The translations under genes and the position numbers were made by a program. Shown here one piece after another: positions 42,276 to 50,881 of a stretch of 64,000 nucleotides of DNA. The notes under the pieces are model-generated. The model was not told the DNA's origin. It saw nothing but the letters and a program-made list of their open reading frames with translations, and did no database searches. Position 1 is the first letter of the stretch; each line of letters begins with the position of its first letter. Origin of the DNA: an uncultured Cohaesibacter sp. (GTDB lineage: Bacteria > Pseudomonadota > Alphaproteobacteria > Rhizobiales > Cohaesibacteraceae); assembly GCF_963667045.1 (NCBI RefSeq), contig NZ_OY762934.1, positions 2,744,501-2,808,500 on the forward strand, given 5' to 3'.

Positions 42276-42341
42276 TTATTCCTCCCATATGCTATGTATT
42301 GCGACCAATTTTTCGATATTACTATCATTTATTATATCTTG

Positions 42342-42351
42342 GTGATATCAC
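42342..42351. promoter_or_regulatory. Operator candidate GTGATATCAC
   Basis: A perfect ten-base palindrome lies in the 121-base gap between divergent dctP and gntR. It shares the GTGATAT core with the 35990 palindrome upstream of another GntR gene. Confidence 0.45.
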
Positions 42352-42396
42352 TAGAATATTACTCAGTCAACTAAGATGCCGGTTAGAGGTTAAAAT

Positions 42397-43065
42397 ATGC
42401 GTGAAAAGAGCAAAGAGACTGTCAAACATCGAACGAAATTGTCAGATCAAGTACTTGAAAAAATTAGACAATCTATTGTTCAAGGCGAGTTTCCACTTGG
42501 CACGTCTTTGTCGGAGGTATCTCTTGCTGCAAGGTATGAAACAAGCAAAACCCCGGTTAGAGAGGCCTTCATGGAGCTCCGGCGAGAGGGGTTGGTCGAG
42601 ATACATGCGCACAGAGGTACATTCGTCTTTTCAGCCTCTGAAGCAATCATCAACAATCTGATGGAAATCAGAATGCTGCTTGAGACCAACGCCTTACGTT
42701 TTTCGATGGAGCGCAACTGGGGGAAGCTGGTAGACAGTTTGGAAGCGCTCACAGCCCAGATGGAAAATACAGTAAGCGAAGGGCATTTAACGCGATACAG
42801 GGAGCTGGACGCAGCATTTCACAGGGCAATAATCGACAACAGCGGCAATATCTTCGTTCAGGAAGCCTTCTCAACGTTCGAATTCCGCATTCAGGCACTG
42901 CGTACTCAACTGCTAAGTGACAAGAAGAACAGGGAAACCTATCAAGAGCATGTTTTGCTTGTCGAACAGATTGCTACAAGAAATATCGAGTTGGCAATTG
43001 AGAAGCTGATACAACATATCGATGATTCAAGAAAGTCTCTATGTGACAGCTTGGCCAGTCAGTAG
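42397..43065 (+). CDS. GntR-family transcriptional regulator (FadR/FCD)
   Basis: A 222-residue regulator with winged helix KLSDQVLEKIRQSIVQGEFP, SEVSLAARYETSKTPVREAF and EGLVEIHAHRGTFVF, then an FCD domain (ELDAAFHRAIIDNSGN, YQEHVLLVEQI). Start ATG 42397 with AGAGG upstream. It is divergent from the TRAP-Ldh2 operon and most likely represses it until the imported acid binds. Confidence 0.9.
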   Translation: MREKSKETVKHRTKLSDQVLEKIRQSIVQGEFPLGTSLSEVSLAARYETSKTPVREAFMELRREGLVEIHAHRGTFVFSASEAIINNLMEIRMLLETNALRFSMERNWGKLVDSLEALTAQMENTVSEGHLTRYRELDAAFHRAIIDNSGNIFVQEAFSTFEFRIQALRTQLLSDKKNRETYQEHVLLVEQIATRNIELAIEKLIQHIDDSRKSLCDSLASQ

Positions 43066-43098
43066 GCAGATCCATGCTGAACACATGCGTCTGCCAAT

Positions 43099-43137
43099 CT
43101 TAGTCTTTAGCTTTTTCACGAAGAGCTAAAGACTAAG
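43099..43137 (+). terminator. Strong hairpin after the GntR gene
   Basis: CTTAGTCTTTAGCT (43099-43112) pairs perfectly with AGCTAAAGACTAAG (43124-43137) over an 11-base loop. A T run lies in the loop, not after the stem, so it is a hairpin terminator candidate without a classical tail. Confidence 0.6.
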
Positions 43138-43388
43138 GAGGTTTGGACCTGGATTGGAACTGAACCCCTCTTCGCACAGAGCAGGAAGCCCGCCGTAACC
43201 TTTCTAACGGGCCTCGGCGCCCCGGCTTTCGGGATCATACTGAACCATCCTTTCGATATGAAGTCGAAGGAACACATGATTGGGAACTCGGATCACTTGC
43301 GCGGCAAAGCTTGATTGCACACTCAACATATGGACTTCTTCGAACATCTTGCGACTGTAGGCACCTCGCAAAGGCCCGGAGCCAATAA
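43138..43388. other. Stretch after the KDG-kinase gene without a recognised gene
   Basis: A weak GCCCG/CGGGC hairpin (about 43188-43212) may end the leftward operon. On the minus strand one frame stays open from about 43400 to a stop at 43204 and reads GAYSRKMFEEVHMLSVQSSF. It has no proper start and I do not recognise it. Confidence 0.4.
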
Positions 43389-44309
43389 CTACTCCAAAAC
43401 AGCTTCTGCCAGAAACGCTTCCACCGCTTGCTTTCGTGGCATGGCCTCGACGGCTCCGTAATTCTGAGTGGACAGAGCCGCCGCCGCATTCGCGTAGCGG
43501 GCCGCATCGAATGGGCTGTCTCCAGCCACCAGACGAGCAAGGAACGCACCATCAAATGTGTCTCCTGCAGCTGTCGCATCAACAGCCTTCACGCTCCGCC
43601 CCTTGATTTGCCTGCGCTCCTGCGGCGTCGCAACAAGTGTCCCTTCAGCCCCCAGCGTCAACGCCACAATGCTGGCTCCAAGATTCAGATAGAAATCGGC
43701 AATTGCGTCAGGCTCCTCCAACCCGGTCAACTGACGTGCGTCATCCAAACCGGGCAACGCTATGTCACACTGGCTCATGCCGGCATGAATAATGGCCCGC
43801 GCTCTTTCGAGCGGCCAGAGCTTGAGGCGCAAATTTGTGTCGTAGGATACTTGGAGGCCAGCAGATTGCGCTGTTTCGATCGCCGAGAAGACCGTATCGG
43901 CCGCCGAAGCGGAGATTGCCTGACTGATACCCGACACATGCAGGATCTTGCCTTTCCTGATCGCGTCTAAAGGTAAGTCCTCTAGCTGCATTCGGCTGCT
44001 GGCAGAGCCTGCCCGAAAATAGCTGAAATGATGTCCGTCTTCGTCGTGGGTTACAAAATAGATGCCGGTATGGGCGTCATCCACTTGCTTGACGCAGCTT
44101 GTATCGATCCCCTCTTCCGACCAGAGTTTCATGAAACTATTGCCAAAGGCATCAGCCCCCAGATTTGTTACATACCCCACACTCGCCCCCTGCCGGGCGG
44201 CTGCAATGGCACAGTTGGAGGTGTCGCCGCCATGGCCGGGCATATAGTTCCCGTCTGGCTGCTGGTTAAATTCGAGCATCGGCTCTCCGAGACAAAGAAT
44301 ATCAGGCAT
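43389..44309 (-). CDS. kdgK: PfkB-family kinase, 2-keto-3-deoxygluconate kinase-like
   Basis: A 306-residue ribokinase-fold sugar kinase. It has ILCLGEPMLEFNQ at the N-terminus, GGDTSNCAIAAARQG for substrate binding, and the C-terminal anion-hole signature DATAAGDTFDGAFLARL with the catalytic aspartate. GEPMLEF plus GGDTSN resembles KDG kinases. The enzyme would phosphorylate 2-keto-3-deoxy-gluconate or a close keto acid in the cytoplasm. An Eda-like gene and an RraA-like aldolase in the same operon support a keto-deoxy acid route. Start ATG 44309 avoids an unlikely 32-residue extension. Confidence 0.82.
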   Translation of the reverse strand: MPDILCLGEPMLEFNQQPDGNYMPGHGGDTSNCAIAAARQGASVGYVTNLGADAFGNSFMKLWSEEGIDTSCVKQVDDAHTGIYFVTHDEDGHHFSYFRAGSASSRMQLEDLPLDAIRKGKILHVSGISQAISASAADTVFSAIETAQSAGLQVSYDTNLRLKLWPLERARAIIHAGMSQCDIALPGLDDARQLTGLEEPDAIADFYLNLGASIVALTLGAEGTLVATPQERRQIKGRSVKAVDATAAGDTFDGAFLARLVAGDSPFDAARYANAAAALSTQNYGAVEAMPRKQAVEAFLAEAVLE

Positions 44310-44379
44310 GATGAATCTCGCTAGAAAAGAAGCCACGCCCTGAGAACAAGGCGTGACAGTTGGGTGAATTTTTGGAGGG

Positions 44380-45570
44380 TTATTTTGTCGTGTAGCTCTT
44401 TCCAACGCCTTTTATCTTCCAGATGCGGAAGTTTGGTACGTCGGGGTCCTTGAAATTCATGTCGCCATCGACCCACAGATGCAGGTGGTTGGAAACCACG
44501 TAGAGGGAGTCATCCGGCCCCCAAGCAAGAGTATCTGGCCATTTCATTTCCGGATCGAAGATGAAACGCGACAATTGGCCGGTCTTACCATCCAACTTCA
44601 TGACGCCGTCCAGCGACAGAGCGGTCAGATAGATGTTGCCCTCAGAGTCCGCCGTCATGCCGTCGGTGTTCGATGGTAAAGTGGTTACCAGGTCCACAGC
44701 ATTTTCGATGACCGTCTCGCTCCCCGTCATATCTCTCAGCAGATCGGTATCAAGCCGATACAGATGGTTGCCGGTAAGATTGGTCCAATAAAGCTTGTCC
44801 TTGTCGGCTGACAGGGCAATGCCATCGGCCCCGGTGCGCATACCACCATTCTTGAGCACCTTGCGATCACCGATGTTGAAAAAGAAATCTGGTTGGTCGT
44901 TGGTGAACTTACTCTGATCAAGGATACGGCGGGCCTTGTTGGTATTGCTGTCATAAACAATCAAGCCGCCATGCAGCGGGTCACAGAAGATGCCGCTATC
45001 TGCGATGTAGGCAAAACCAGCGTCATTGTCGACGGCAACATCATTTAGGAAGGAGCACTTCGGATCGGCCTGTTCGGCAGGAAAATCATAACGCTGAACT
45101 TCCTTGTTAGCCTTGATGTCCCAAAGCACGAGCTTTGCATCTCCGGGTTTGTTTTCACCCCCAGCAACATGGCCCTGATCAAGGATCCACATAACGTCGT
45201 TACGATCGATCTCAAAACCAAGAACTGCCTTCAGACCGGCGGCGTTGGTCACATTGTTCAACTCTTCCGATGGGTATGCCTCGAGTTCCCACTGGTCCCC
45301 CTTTTTGACCAGTTTGGAAAGCGTTGATGGAATGTCGGCACCGCCCCAACGGGCTGTCGAAACGTAAATGGTTCCCTGACTGTCCACTTTGGCGCCCATG
45401 ATGAGGGCCTTGCCGTACAAATCGCTTTTTTCCCACTTCTCCTTGATGGTTGCGTCCTTGACGGCATATGGCAAGCTGTTCCATTCTGCGACCACTTCAA
45501 GCCCGTCCTTTGCGGACGCTGAAGTGGCCAATATCGCAGACATGGATGCAGTGAGTAGCAGTTTTTTCAG
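44380..45570 (-). CDS. Secreted major-royal-jelly / SMP-30-like beta-propeller protein
   Basis: About 396 residues. The mature part (from KDGLEVVAEW) has the MRJP/L-dopachrome-tautomerase-related propeller pattern: LNDVAVDNDAGFAYIADSG, GADGIALSADKDKLYWTN, NTDGMTADSEGNIYLTAL and DTLAWGPDDSLYVVSN. The first ATG (45543) cuts the signal peptide short. Reading upstream in frame gives a good signal peptide, KKLLLTASMSAILATSASA, from CTG 45570, which is placed eight bases after GGAGG. I therefore propose a CTG start. The family includes lactonase-like proteins, so a periplasmic sugar lactonase feeding the TRAP system is plausible but unproven. Confidence 0.75.
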   Translation of the reverse strand: MKKLLLTASMSAILATSASAKDGLEVVAEWNSLPYAVKDATIKEKWEKSDLYGKALIMGAKVDSQGTIYVSTARWGGADIPSTLSKLVKKGDQWELEAYPSEELNNVTNAAGLKAVLGFEIDRNDVMWILDQGHVAGGENKPGDAKLVLWDIKANKEVQRYDFPAEQADPKCSFLNDVAVDNDAGFAYIADSGIFCDPLHGGLIVYDSNTNKARRILDQSKFTNDQPDFFFNIGDRKVLKNGGMRTGADGIALSADKDKLYWTNLTGNHLYRLDTDLLRDMTGSETVIENAVDLVTTLPSNTDGMTADSEGNIYLTALSLDGVMKLDGKTGQLSRFIFDPEMKWPDTLAWGPDDSLYVVSNHLHLWVDGDMNFKDPDVPNFRIWKIKGVGKSYTTK

Positions 45571-45641
45571 CGTTGTATCCTCCCGAGCTGAGTATTGGTG
45601 CGCTCGCGAGCTGTTGCAGCGGCTTGCGAGCGCGGTCCTGA

Positions 45642-46292
45642 TCAGATCCTTCCGTACTTGGCCAGACCTTTGCGAAGTGATCCACTTTCGATGATCAGCT
45701 TGGCCTGCTCGGCTTCCCTGACATCGATATCTTTGGCCATTTCCAGAATTTCTTCGGCATGCTCACGCGGAATGACAACCACGCCGTCGACATCGCCGAC
45801 GATTATGTCGCCAGGATTGATGATCACATCACCGATTGGCAATTCCACATTGGCCGCCAGTGTCTTGATCCGGCCCAGAGTGGTGCCGGGGCTGACCGCG
45901 CGCGAATAGACAGGAAAGTCGTAGTCACGTTTGATTTCGACGATGTCACGTACCCCGCCATTAAGCACGGCAGCTTCATGCTTGTTGGCCACGGCGCCTG
46001 CTGTCATCAGACCACCCCAGACGGCCACATCTGAATTGCCGGCAACGGAGATGACGATGACAGAGCCAGCTTCGGCTTCATCGATTGCGTCAAGCGCGTG
46101 TTGAGGTGGCACGAATTCCTGCGTCGGTCCTTCGAGGATCGTCACTGCCGGACCGCAAATTTTCTTCTCATTGATGCGTGGCTTGATGTTTTGATCAAGA
46201 AAACCGATCTTGCCTGCTACCTTGTCAACAGCATCTGCTACCGATGCCGTGGCTACTTCACGAAAGCCGGCAACGAGTTCTTCAAGTGTCAT
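45642..46292 (-). CDS. RraA-like class II aldolase/decarboxylase family protein
   Basis: A 216-residue protein of the RraA/HMG aldolase fold. GSVIVISVAGNSDVAVWGGLM and VLNGGVRDIVEIKRDYDFPVYSR carry the substrate- and metal-site Arg-Asp pair (GVRD), and GDVDGVVVIP supplies the later aspartate. This is the pattern of active 4-hydroxy-4-methyl-2-oxoglutarate/oxaloacetate lyases and not of the RNase E inhibitor only. The start overlaps the Eda-like stop as ATGA. Its coupling to an Eda-like protein that lacks the catalytic lysine suggests that this metal-dependent enzyme may perform the pathway's cleavage. Confidence 0.85.
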   Translation of the reverse strand: MTLEELVAGFREVATASVADAVDKVAGKIGFLDQNIKPRINEKKICGPAVTILEGPTQEFVPPQHALDAIDEAEAGSVIVISVAGNSDVAVWGGLMTAGAVANKHEAAVLNGGVRDIVEIKRDYDFPVYSRAVSPGTTLGRIKTLAANVELPIGDVIINPGDIIVGDVDGVVVIPREHAEEILEMAKDIDVREAEQAKLIIESGSLRKGLAKYGRI

Positions 46293-46957
46293 GGTTTCTG
46301 CTCCATTGTTTGGTTAAATGGTTGAAAGGACAGAGCCCGAAGAGCTTCGCTCACATGCACGATAGCAGCTTCGATATCGCCTGCCTCCAGGGCCCTTTCG
46401 GGAATCACATTTCGCTCGATCACGGCACAGCGAGCCCCCGCATCCAGATAGTCCTGAACATCCCGCAGAGGGATATCTCCGCTCGCCAGGAAATCAACAT
46501 CAGGGAAATCGCGCCGCATCCGAGCAAACATGCCAAGACCGTTTACCGCAGCCCCAGCGGGAAAGCGGACCAGGGCGGCCCCGGATTTGTGGTGATGCAG
46601 CACTTCCCCGGCCGTCATCGCGCCGGGGATATAGGCGCACTCATTTGCCGCCAAACAGGTGGCAACTTCGTTCACCCAGCAGGGGCCCGACACGAAGTCA
46701 GCCCCAGCTTCAATAGCCGCCCTTGCCTGCGCAGGCTCAACAATCGACCCTGCCCCGACCAAAAGTTCCGAAGACCTCTTCTTCAAACGCCGAATAACAT
46801 TTCCGGCTTGGGGAATTGCAAAAGAGACTTCAAATGCCCCTACACCCTGTGCGATCATAAGGTCCTGCGCACAGACGACGACTGAGGGATTGGTGCAGTC
46901 GATAACGGGCATGATCCTGTGAGACTGCAGTCGGATTACGATGGGGTGATCTACCAT
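46289..46957 (-). CDS. KDPG aldolase (Eda) family protein lacking the Schiff-base lysine
   Basis: A 222-residue TIM barrel clearly of the Eda family: MPVIDCTNPSVVVCAQDLM, EVSFAIP (Glu43 kept), LLVGAGSIVEPAQARAAIEAGADFVSGP, AYIPGAMTAGE and LASGDIPLRDVQDYLDAGA. The strand that should read xFKxFPAE reads AALVRFPAGA, so the lysine forming the Schiff base is Arg131 (codon CGC, 46565-46567). The active-site LRT arginine is replaced by an alanine segment (FAIP). Standard KDPG cleavage is therefore doubtful. The start ATG 46957 overlaps the upstream dehydrogenase stop, and the stop overlaps rraA. Confidence 0.82.
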   Translation of the reverse strand: MVDHPIVIRLQSHRIMPVIDCTNPSVVVCAQDLMIAQGVGAFEVSFAIPQAGNVIRRLKKRSSELLVGAGSIVEPAQARAAIEAGADFVSGPCWVNEVATCLAANECAYIPGAMTAGEVLHHHKSGAALVRFPAGAAVNGLGMFARMRRDFPDVDFLASGDIPLRDVQDYLDAGARCAVIERNVIPERALEAGDIEAAIVHVSEALRALSFQPFNQTMEQKP

Positions 46958-47919
46958 TTGTTCACCCAATTTTTCGGAGGTTCCCCCTTCAGTACGCGAT
47001 CGATTTCGGAAGCGGCATTGTGCTGCAATACCCCAACACTACGTGCCGAGTACCAAGCGGTGTGATCAGAAACGATTGTGTTGGGGCATTTGAGCAGCGG
47101 GTTGTCCATGCGAACAGGCTCAGTTTCAAACACATCGATTCCAGCCCCAAACAGGCGCCCCTCATTCAAGGCATCTGCCAGAGCATGTTCATCGACCAGC
47201 CCACCTCGAGACACGTTGACGATGATGGACGTCGGCTTGACCAGCTTCAGTCTTTCAGCATTCAGCATATGGCGGGTTTGAGGGAGAAGAGGCGCATGCA
47301 GGCTGATGACATCTGACTGCATGCAGAGGGTTTCCAGGTCGACCAGGTCGATACCCTCGCTTTTGGCGATGTCGGAGGAAAGATTGGGATCGAATGCGAG
47401 AATATAGCGGAAACCGAGAGCCTTGAACTTGCGGGCGGCCTGAAGACCAATGCGACCGCATCCGATAAGTCCCAACACCCCGTTGTATCTGCCAGGTATG
47501 GGGGCGTCCTCTCCAATGCCCCATTCACCGGCCCGCACTTGGGCATCGCGCTCGACGATGCGTCTCTGAACTGCCAGATAGAGTGCGACAGCATGCTCGC
47601 TAACCTCTATTTCGGCTCCGTAGTCTGGAACATTGGCCACATAGATTCCGCGGCTCTTCGCAAGAGCAAGATCAATATTGTCGACCCCGACACCATAGCG
47701 GACAATAACTTTGAGATTGGGACAAGCTTCGATCTCGGCTGCAGACACGGTGCGCTCACGCACCATGACCGCAACCGGATTTATTGACTTTAGAGATGAG
47801 ACCGCGTCTTCCTGTTCCGGGACCGCGACAATGGTCACATCTTGTTGTTCAAGTACAGCTTGCTCGATGGTGTATTTCGCATATCCCGGTTCCAGGACTG
47901 CTACAGCGAGTTTTGTCAT
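46951..47919 (-). CDS. D-isomer 2-hydroxyacid dehydrogenase
   Basis: A 322-residue NAD-dependent dehydrogenase with the full catalytic set: Arg in VNVSRGGLVDE, Glu in GIDVFETEP and His in VSDHTAWYSARS. The cofactor motif is LGLIGCGRIGLQAA. It resembles phosphoglycerate-dehydrogenase and CtBP-like enzymes (VRYGVGVDNIDL, YGAEIEVSEHAVAL). It follows the TRAP dctP by 21 bases and precedes the Eda-like gene, so it likely performs a redox step on the imported acid. Confidence 0.88.
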   Translation of the reverse strand: MTKLAVAVLEPGYAKYTIEQAVLEQQDVTIVAVPEQEDAVSSLKSINPVAVMVRERTVSAAEIEACPNLKVIVRYGVGVDNIDLALAKSRGIYVANVPDYGAEIEVSEHAVALYLAVQRRIVERDAQVRAGEWGIGEDAPIPGRYNGVLGLIGCGRIGLQAARKFKALGFRYILAFDPNLSSDIAKSEGIDLVDLETLCMQSDVISLHAPLLPQTRHMLNAERLKLVKPTSIIVNVSRGGLVDEHALADALNEGRLFGAGIDVFETEPVRMDNPLLKCPNTIVSDHTAWYSARSVGVLQHNAASEIDRVLKGEPPKNWVNKW

Positions 47920-47940
47920 GACGCTATCTCAGCTTGTTCA

Positions 47941-48960
47941 TTATTTGTATTTGTTACGATATGCTTCGACCGCAGTATCCAGCAGAGCTGGCCATTCCTT
48001 GCCAATCTCACTTTCGATGAATTCACGTACTGCCGGCTGAGCTGCCTCGCGGAATTTTTCCTTGTTTTCAGGGCTCACAGGGACGACTGTCATGCCCTTG
48101 GCAGACAGGATTGCAGAGGCATTTGCATCCTGTGCCGCCGTCATGCCGCGATGAATGACTTTGGCGATCTCGAAGCACTGGTTGACCGCATTCTGTTCGC
48201 CCTGACTGAGGCTCTGATAAAAGTCATCGGAAATCAGATAGGCATGCCAGGAGAAAACATGACCATCGAGGCTCACATATTTCTGGCTCTGGTATAGAGA
48301 CGCATCTACAATGTTGGTAACACCGTTTTCCTGGCCATCTACAACGCCCTGCTGCAAGGCACCCGGCAATTCCGGCCATGGCACAGGAGTTGCGGAAGCA
48401 CCCAGGCTCTCGACAAGCTTGACCCATACAGGTGCGGTCTGCACCCGCATCTTCAGGTCTTTCATGTCCGTGGGTTCAGCAACAGGACGCACGTTATTGG
48501 TGAAGTTGCGTACGCCATTATCGGCAACACCAAGACCACGGACACCGGTCTTCTGGCGCATGTCTTCAAACAAAACCTTGCCGAAGTCACCATCCATGAT
48601 TTCCCAGGCCATTGCCTGGTCATCGAAGACATAAGGCAAAGCCAAAACCGAGAACGGCTTGTAGAAGGCGGAAATCGGGCCATCGTGGATTGCCGCCATC
48701 TGGATTGCGCCCAACTGCAACCCTTCGAGCACTTCCGGGCCGGTGCCCAGCTGGCTTGCAGGATAGACCTGTACGTCGATCGATCCCGATGTCTTACCCT
48801 CAACGCAGCTTTCAAAGGCCAATGCCGCTGCCTGTTTGGGAGAGCTCAAGTCAGCAGACTGGAAATGGGCATACTTCAGCACCTTCACCGGTGCGGCCTG
48901 AGCAGACACTGCGCAGGCGATCATGGCAGTGGTTGCGAGACATTTTGACATGAATTTCAT
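47941..48960 (-). CDS. dctP: TRAP transporter substrate-binding protein (DctP)
   Basis: A 339-residue receptor with signal peptide ending VSAQAAP. DctP motifs are GVADNGVRNFTNNVRPVAEPTDMKDLKMRVQ (binding arginine) and GVVDGQENGVTNIVDASLYQSQKYVSLDGHVFSW. Here the receptor gene follows dctM, the reverse of the order in the other TRAP operons of this window. It serves the KDG-kinase/Eda-like operon and probably binds an aldonate or uronate. Confidence 0.92.
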   Translation of the reverse strand: MKFMSKCLATTAMIACAVSAQAAPVKVLKYAHFQSADLSSPKQAAALAFESCVEGKTSGSIDVQVYPASQLGTGPEVLEGLQLGAIQMAAIHDGPISAFYKPFSVLALPYVFDDQAMAWEIMDGDFGKVLFEDMRQKTGVRGLGVADNGVRNFTNNVRPVAEPTDMKDLKMRVQTAPVWVKLVESLGASATPVPWPELPGALQQGVVDGQENGVTNIVDASLYQSQKYVSLDGHVFSWHAYLISDDFYQSLSQGEQNAVNQCFEIAKVIHRGMTAAQDANASAILSAKGMTVVPVSPENKEKFREAAQPAVREFIESEIGKEWPALLDTAVEAYRNKYK

Positions 48961-48981
48961 AGGTTCCTCCCTTTATGCATG

Positions 48982-50268
48982 TCAGCTGGAAAATCCGAAG
49001 AGATGAGGCACGAACGTGCTGACGCTCGGAACAAAAATGACGAGCATCAGCACGACCAGTTCCGCGAAAAGCAATGGCAATACCGCCTTGAAAAGCCCCT
49101 CGATGCGCAACTTGCCGACCGTAGCAATTACGAACAGCACGGGACCGACCGGCGGGGTAATCATGCCAATGGTGAGATTGAGTACGAGCATCATGCCGAA
49201 CTGCAGCGGATCGATTCCGGCGTTATAGGCAATCGGCCCCAGAACGGGCGTCAGCACAATCAATGCAGGCAGGGTGTCAATGAAGAAGCCGCAAACCAGA
49301 GCGAAGAAAGCAAGAATGATCAGTACACCAACCCGATTGGTTGTGATCATCGAAATCATCTTGGCCAACTCTTGCGGGATTTGCAGGTAGGTCAACAGCC
49401 AGGCAAAAATCGAGGCCATGGCTACGATAAGGAACACTGAAGAGGTTACAATTGCAGCGCGAGCGAAGGCCTGATAGAGGCTGTCGAACGTGAATGCCCG
49501 CATGATCAAGCCCAGAAGAAGGGCGTAGGCGGACGCAACAGCACCGGCTTCGGTCGGCGTGAACACGCCAAACAAGATGCCACCCAGAATAATCAGAGGC
49601 ATGGCAAGGGCAGGCACGGCATACAGCACACTCTGGGCCATTTCCCTGCAGCTCGCACGCTCCTCCCGGCCCCGATACCCATGCTTTACAGAGATGAAGT
49701 GGTTCGAGATGGCTAAAGCGAGACCAAGCAATGCGCCGGGAACAATACCTGCCAAAAACAATCCGGCGACGGTGACCCCCTTTGTGGAGATGGCGAAGAC
49801 CACAGCCAAAATTGATGGAGGAATGATAGGGCCAATCGTTGCTGTCGCCGCGGACAAGGCACCAGCATAGTTCTTTTCATAACCGGCCTCCCTCATCATC
49901 TTCATGACAATCGCCGAAGGTCCAGCCGCATCAGCGAGGGCCGAGCCGCTGATGCCAGCAAACAACATCGAAACAAGCACATTGACATGGCCCAAACCAC
50001 CCCGAACATGGCCGACCATGGCGTTAGCAAAGCGCAACAGCGAGTTTGTAAGGCCACAGGCGGTCATCAATTCCGAAGCAAGAATGAAAAAGGGGACCGC
50101 CATCAGAGGAAAGCTGTCGATACCGCCAAACATGCGTTGGGCCGCAACAAGGGGGTTGAGCGTGCCATCGATGTAGATCGCTGACAAACCAGCAATGCCC
50201 ATGGTGAAGGCAACAGGCACACCAACAAACAACGTGGCAAAAAACAGAATGATCAGAATACTACCCAT
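48982..50268 (-). CDS. dctM: TRAP transporter large permease (DctM)
   Basis: A 428-residue membrane protein with motifs FPLMAVPFFILASELM, GISGSALADAAGPSAIVMKMM, IGPIIPPSILAVVFAIS and IGMITPPVGPVLFVIA. It lies between dctQ (12 bases upstream) and dctP. Its sequence differs enough from the other DctM proteins here to argue against recent duplication. Confidence 0.92.
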   Translation of the reverse strand: MGSILIILFFATLFVGVPVAFTMGIAGLSAIYIDGTLNPLVAAQRMFGGIDSFPLMAVPFFILASELMTACGLTNSLLRFANAMVGHVRGGLGHVNVLVSMLFAGISGSALADAAGPSAIVMKMMREAGYEKNYAGALSAATATIGPIIPPSILAVVFAISTKGVTVAGLFLAGIVPGALLGLALAISNHFISVKHGYRGREERASCREMAQSVLYAVPALAMPLIILGGILFGVFTPTEAGAVASAYALLLGLIMRAFTFDSLYQAFARAAIVTSSVFLIVAMASIFAWLLTYLQIPQELAKMISMITTNRVGVLIILAFFALVCGFFIDTLPALIVLTPVLGPIAYNAGIDPLQFGMMLVLNLTIGMITPPVGPVLFVIATVGKLRIEGLFKAVLPLLFAELVVLMLVIFVPSVSTFVPHLFGFSS

Positions 50269-50280
50269 AGACGTGCGCCT

Positions 50281-50775
50281 TCAGCTTGCTTCCAGATCGG
50301 AATTCGGAGTGTCATTGAATTGAACAAAGCGCTTGGCGAATATCGCCAGGTGGACCAGGAACAGACCGCACCCAATCGGGATCGACATGTAGGGAATGCC
50401 CTTGGGGATACCCGTTGACATCGTCTCCTTGTTCCAGCCGAACTGAACGAACCGCATGCCAAGCCAGGTCATGAAAAGCATGAACACGAACATGACGACG
50501 ACAATCATCCAGCGCATCGCGTGGGAGTATTTGGCAGGCAGGACGTCAATGAGAATGGTGATGGCGACAAGGCGCCCTTCCCTGAGAGCAAGACCAGCAC
50601 CGGCAAAGGCGCATAGGATCATAAGCTGCCGAGCAACCTCTTCGACCCAGGCAAAACTCGCGCCAAATCCGTAACGTCCCACAACATTGGCAAAGACAAT
50701 CAAGAAGACGATCGCCAGCGTAAGAGCGACAAGCAACCGGTTGGCGGCGACAAATGCATTTTCTATGTGTTTCAC
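50281..50775 (-). CDS. dctQ: TRAP transporter small permease (DctQ)
   Basis: A 164-residue four-helix protein (LLVALTLAIVFLIVFANVVG, then ASFAWVEEVARQLMILCAFAG and GRLVAITILIDVLPAKY). The start is GTG 50775 (MKHIENAF) behind GGGAGGAGTGT; earlier in-frame starts run into the operator region. It is the first gene of a leftward operon of eight genes ending at kdgK. Confidence 0.88.
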   Translation of the reverse strand: MKHIENAFVAANRLLVALTLAIVFLIVFANVVGRYGFGASFAWVEEVARQLMILCAFAGAGLALREGRLVAITILIDVLPAKYSHAMRWMIVVVMFVFMLFMTWLGMRFVQFGWNKETMSTGIPKGIPYMSIPIGCGLFLVHLAIFAKRFVQFNDTPNSDLEAS

Positions 50776-50881
50776 ACACTCCTCCCAAAGCGCGTAATGA
50801 CGAAAACCAACCCACAGGCTTTGCAAAAATCCAGTGACGAGGACGCAAGAAACTCCCCCAGCGCGCCCCACCCTATCGATC

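Noticed and set aside
43204-43400. Minus-strand frame GAYSRKMFEEVHML... after kdgK
   Set aside because: It overlaps the end of kdgK, has no start codon with a ribosome site and resembles no family I know; kept only as a remark.
45642-46292. RraA as RNase E inhibitor
   Set aside because: The GVRD active-site pair of the metal-dependent aldolases is intact and the gene lies in a catabolic operon.
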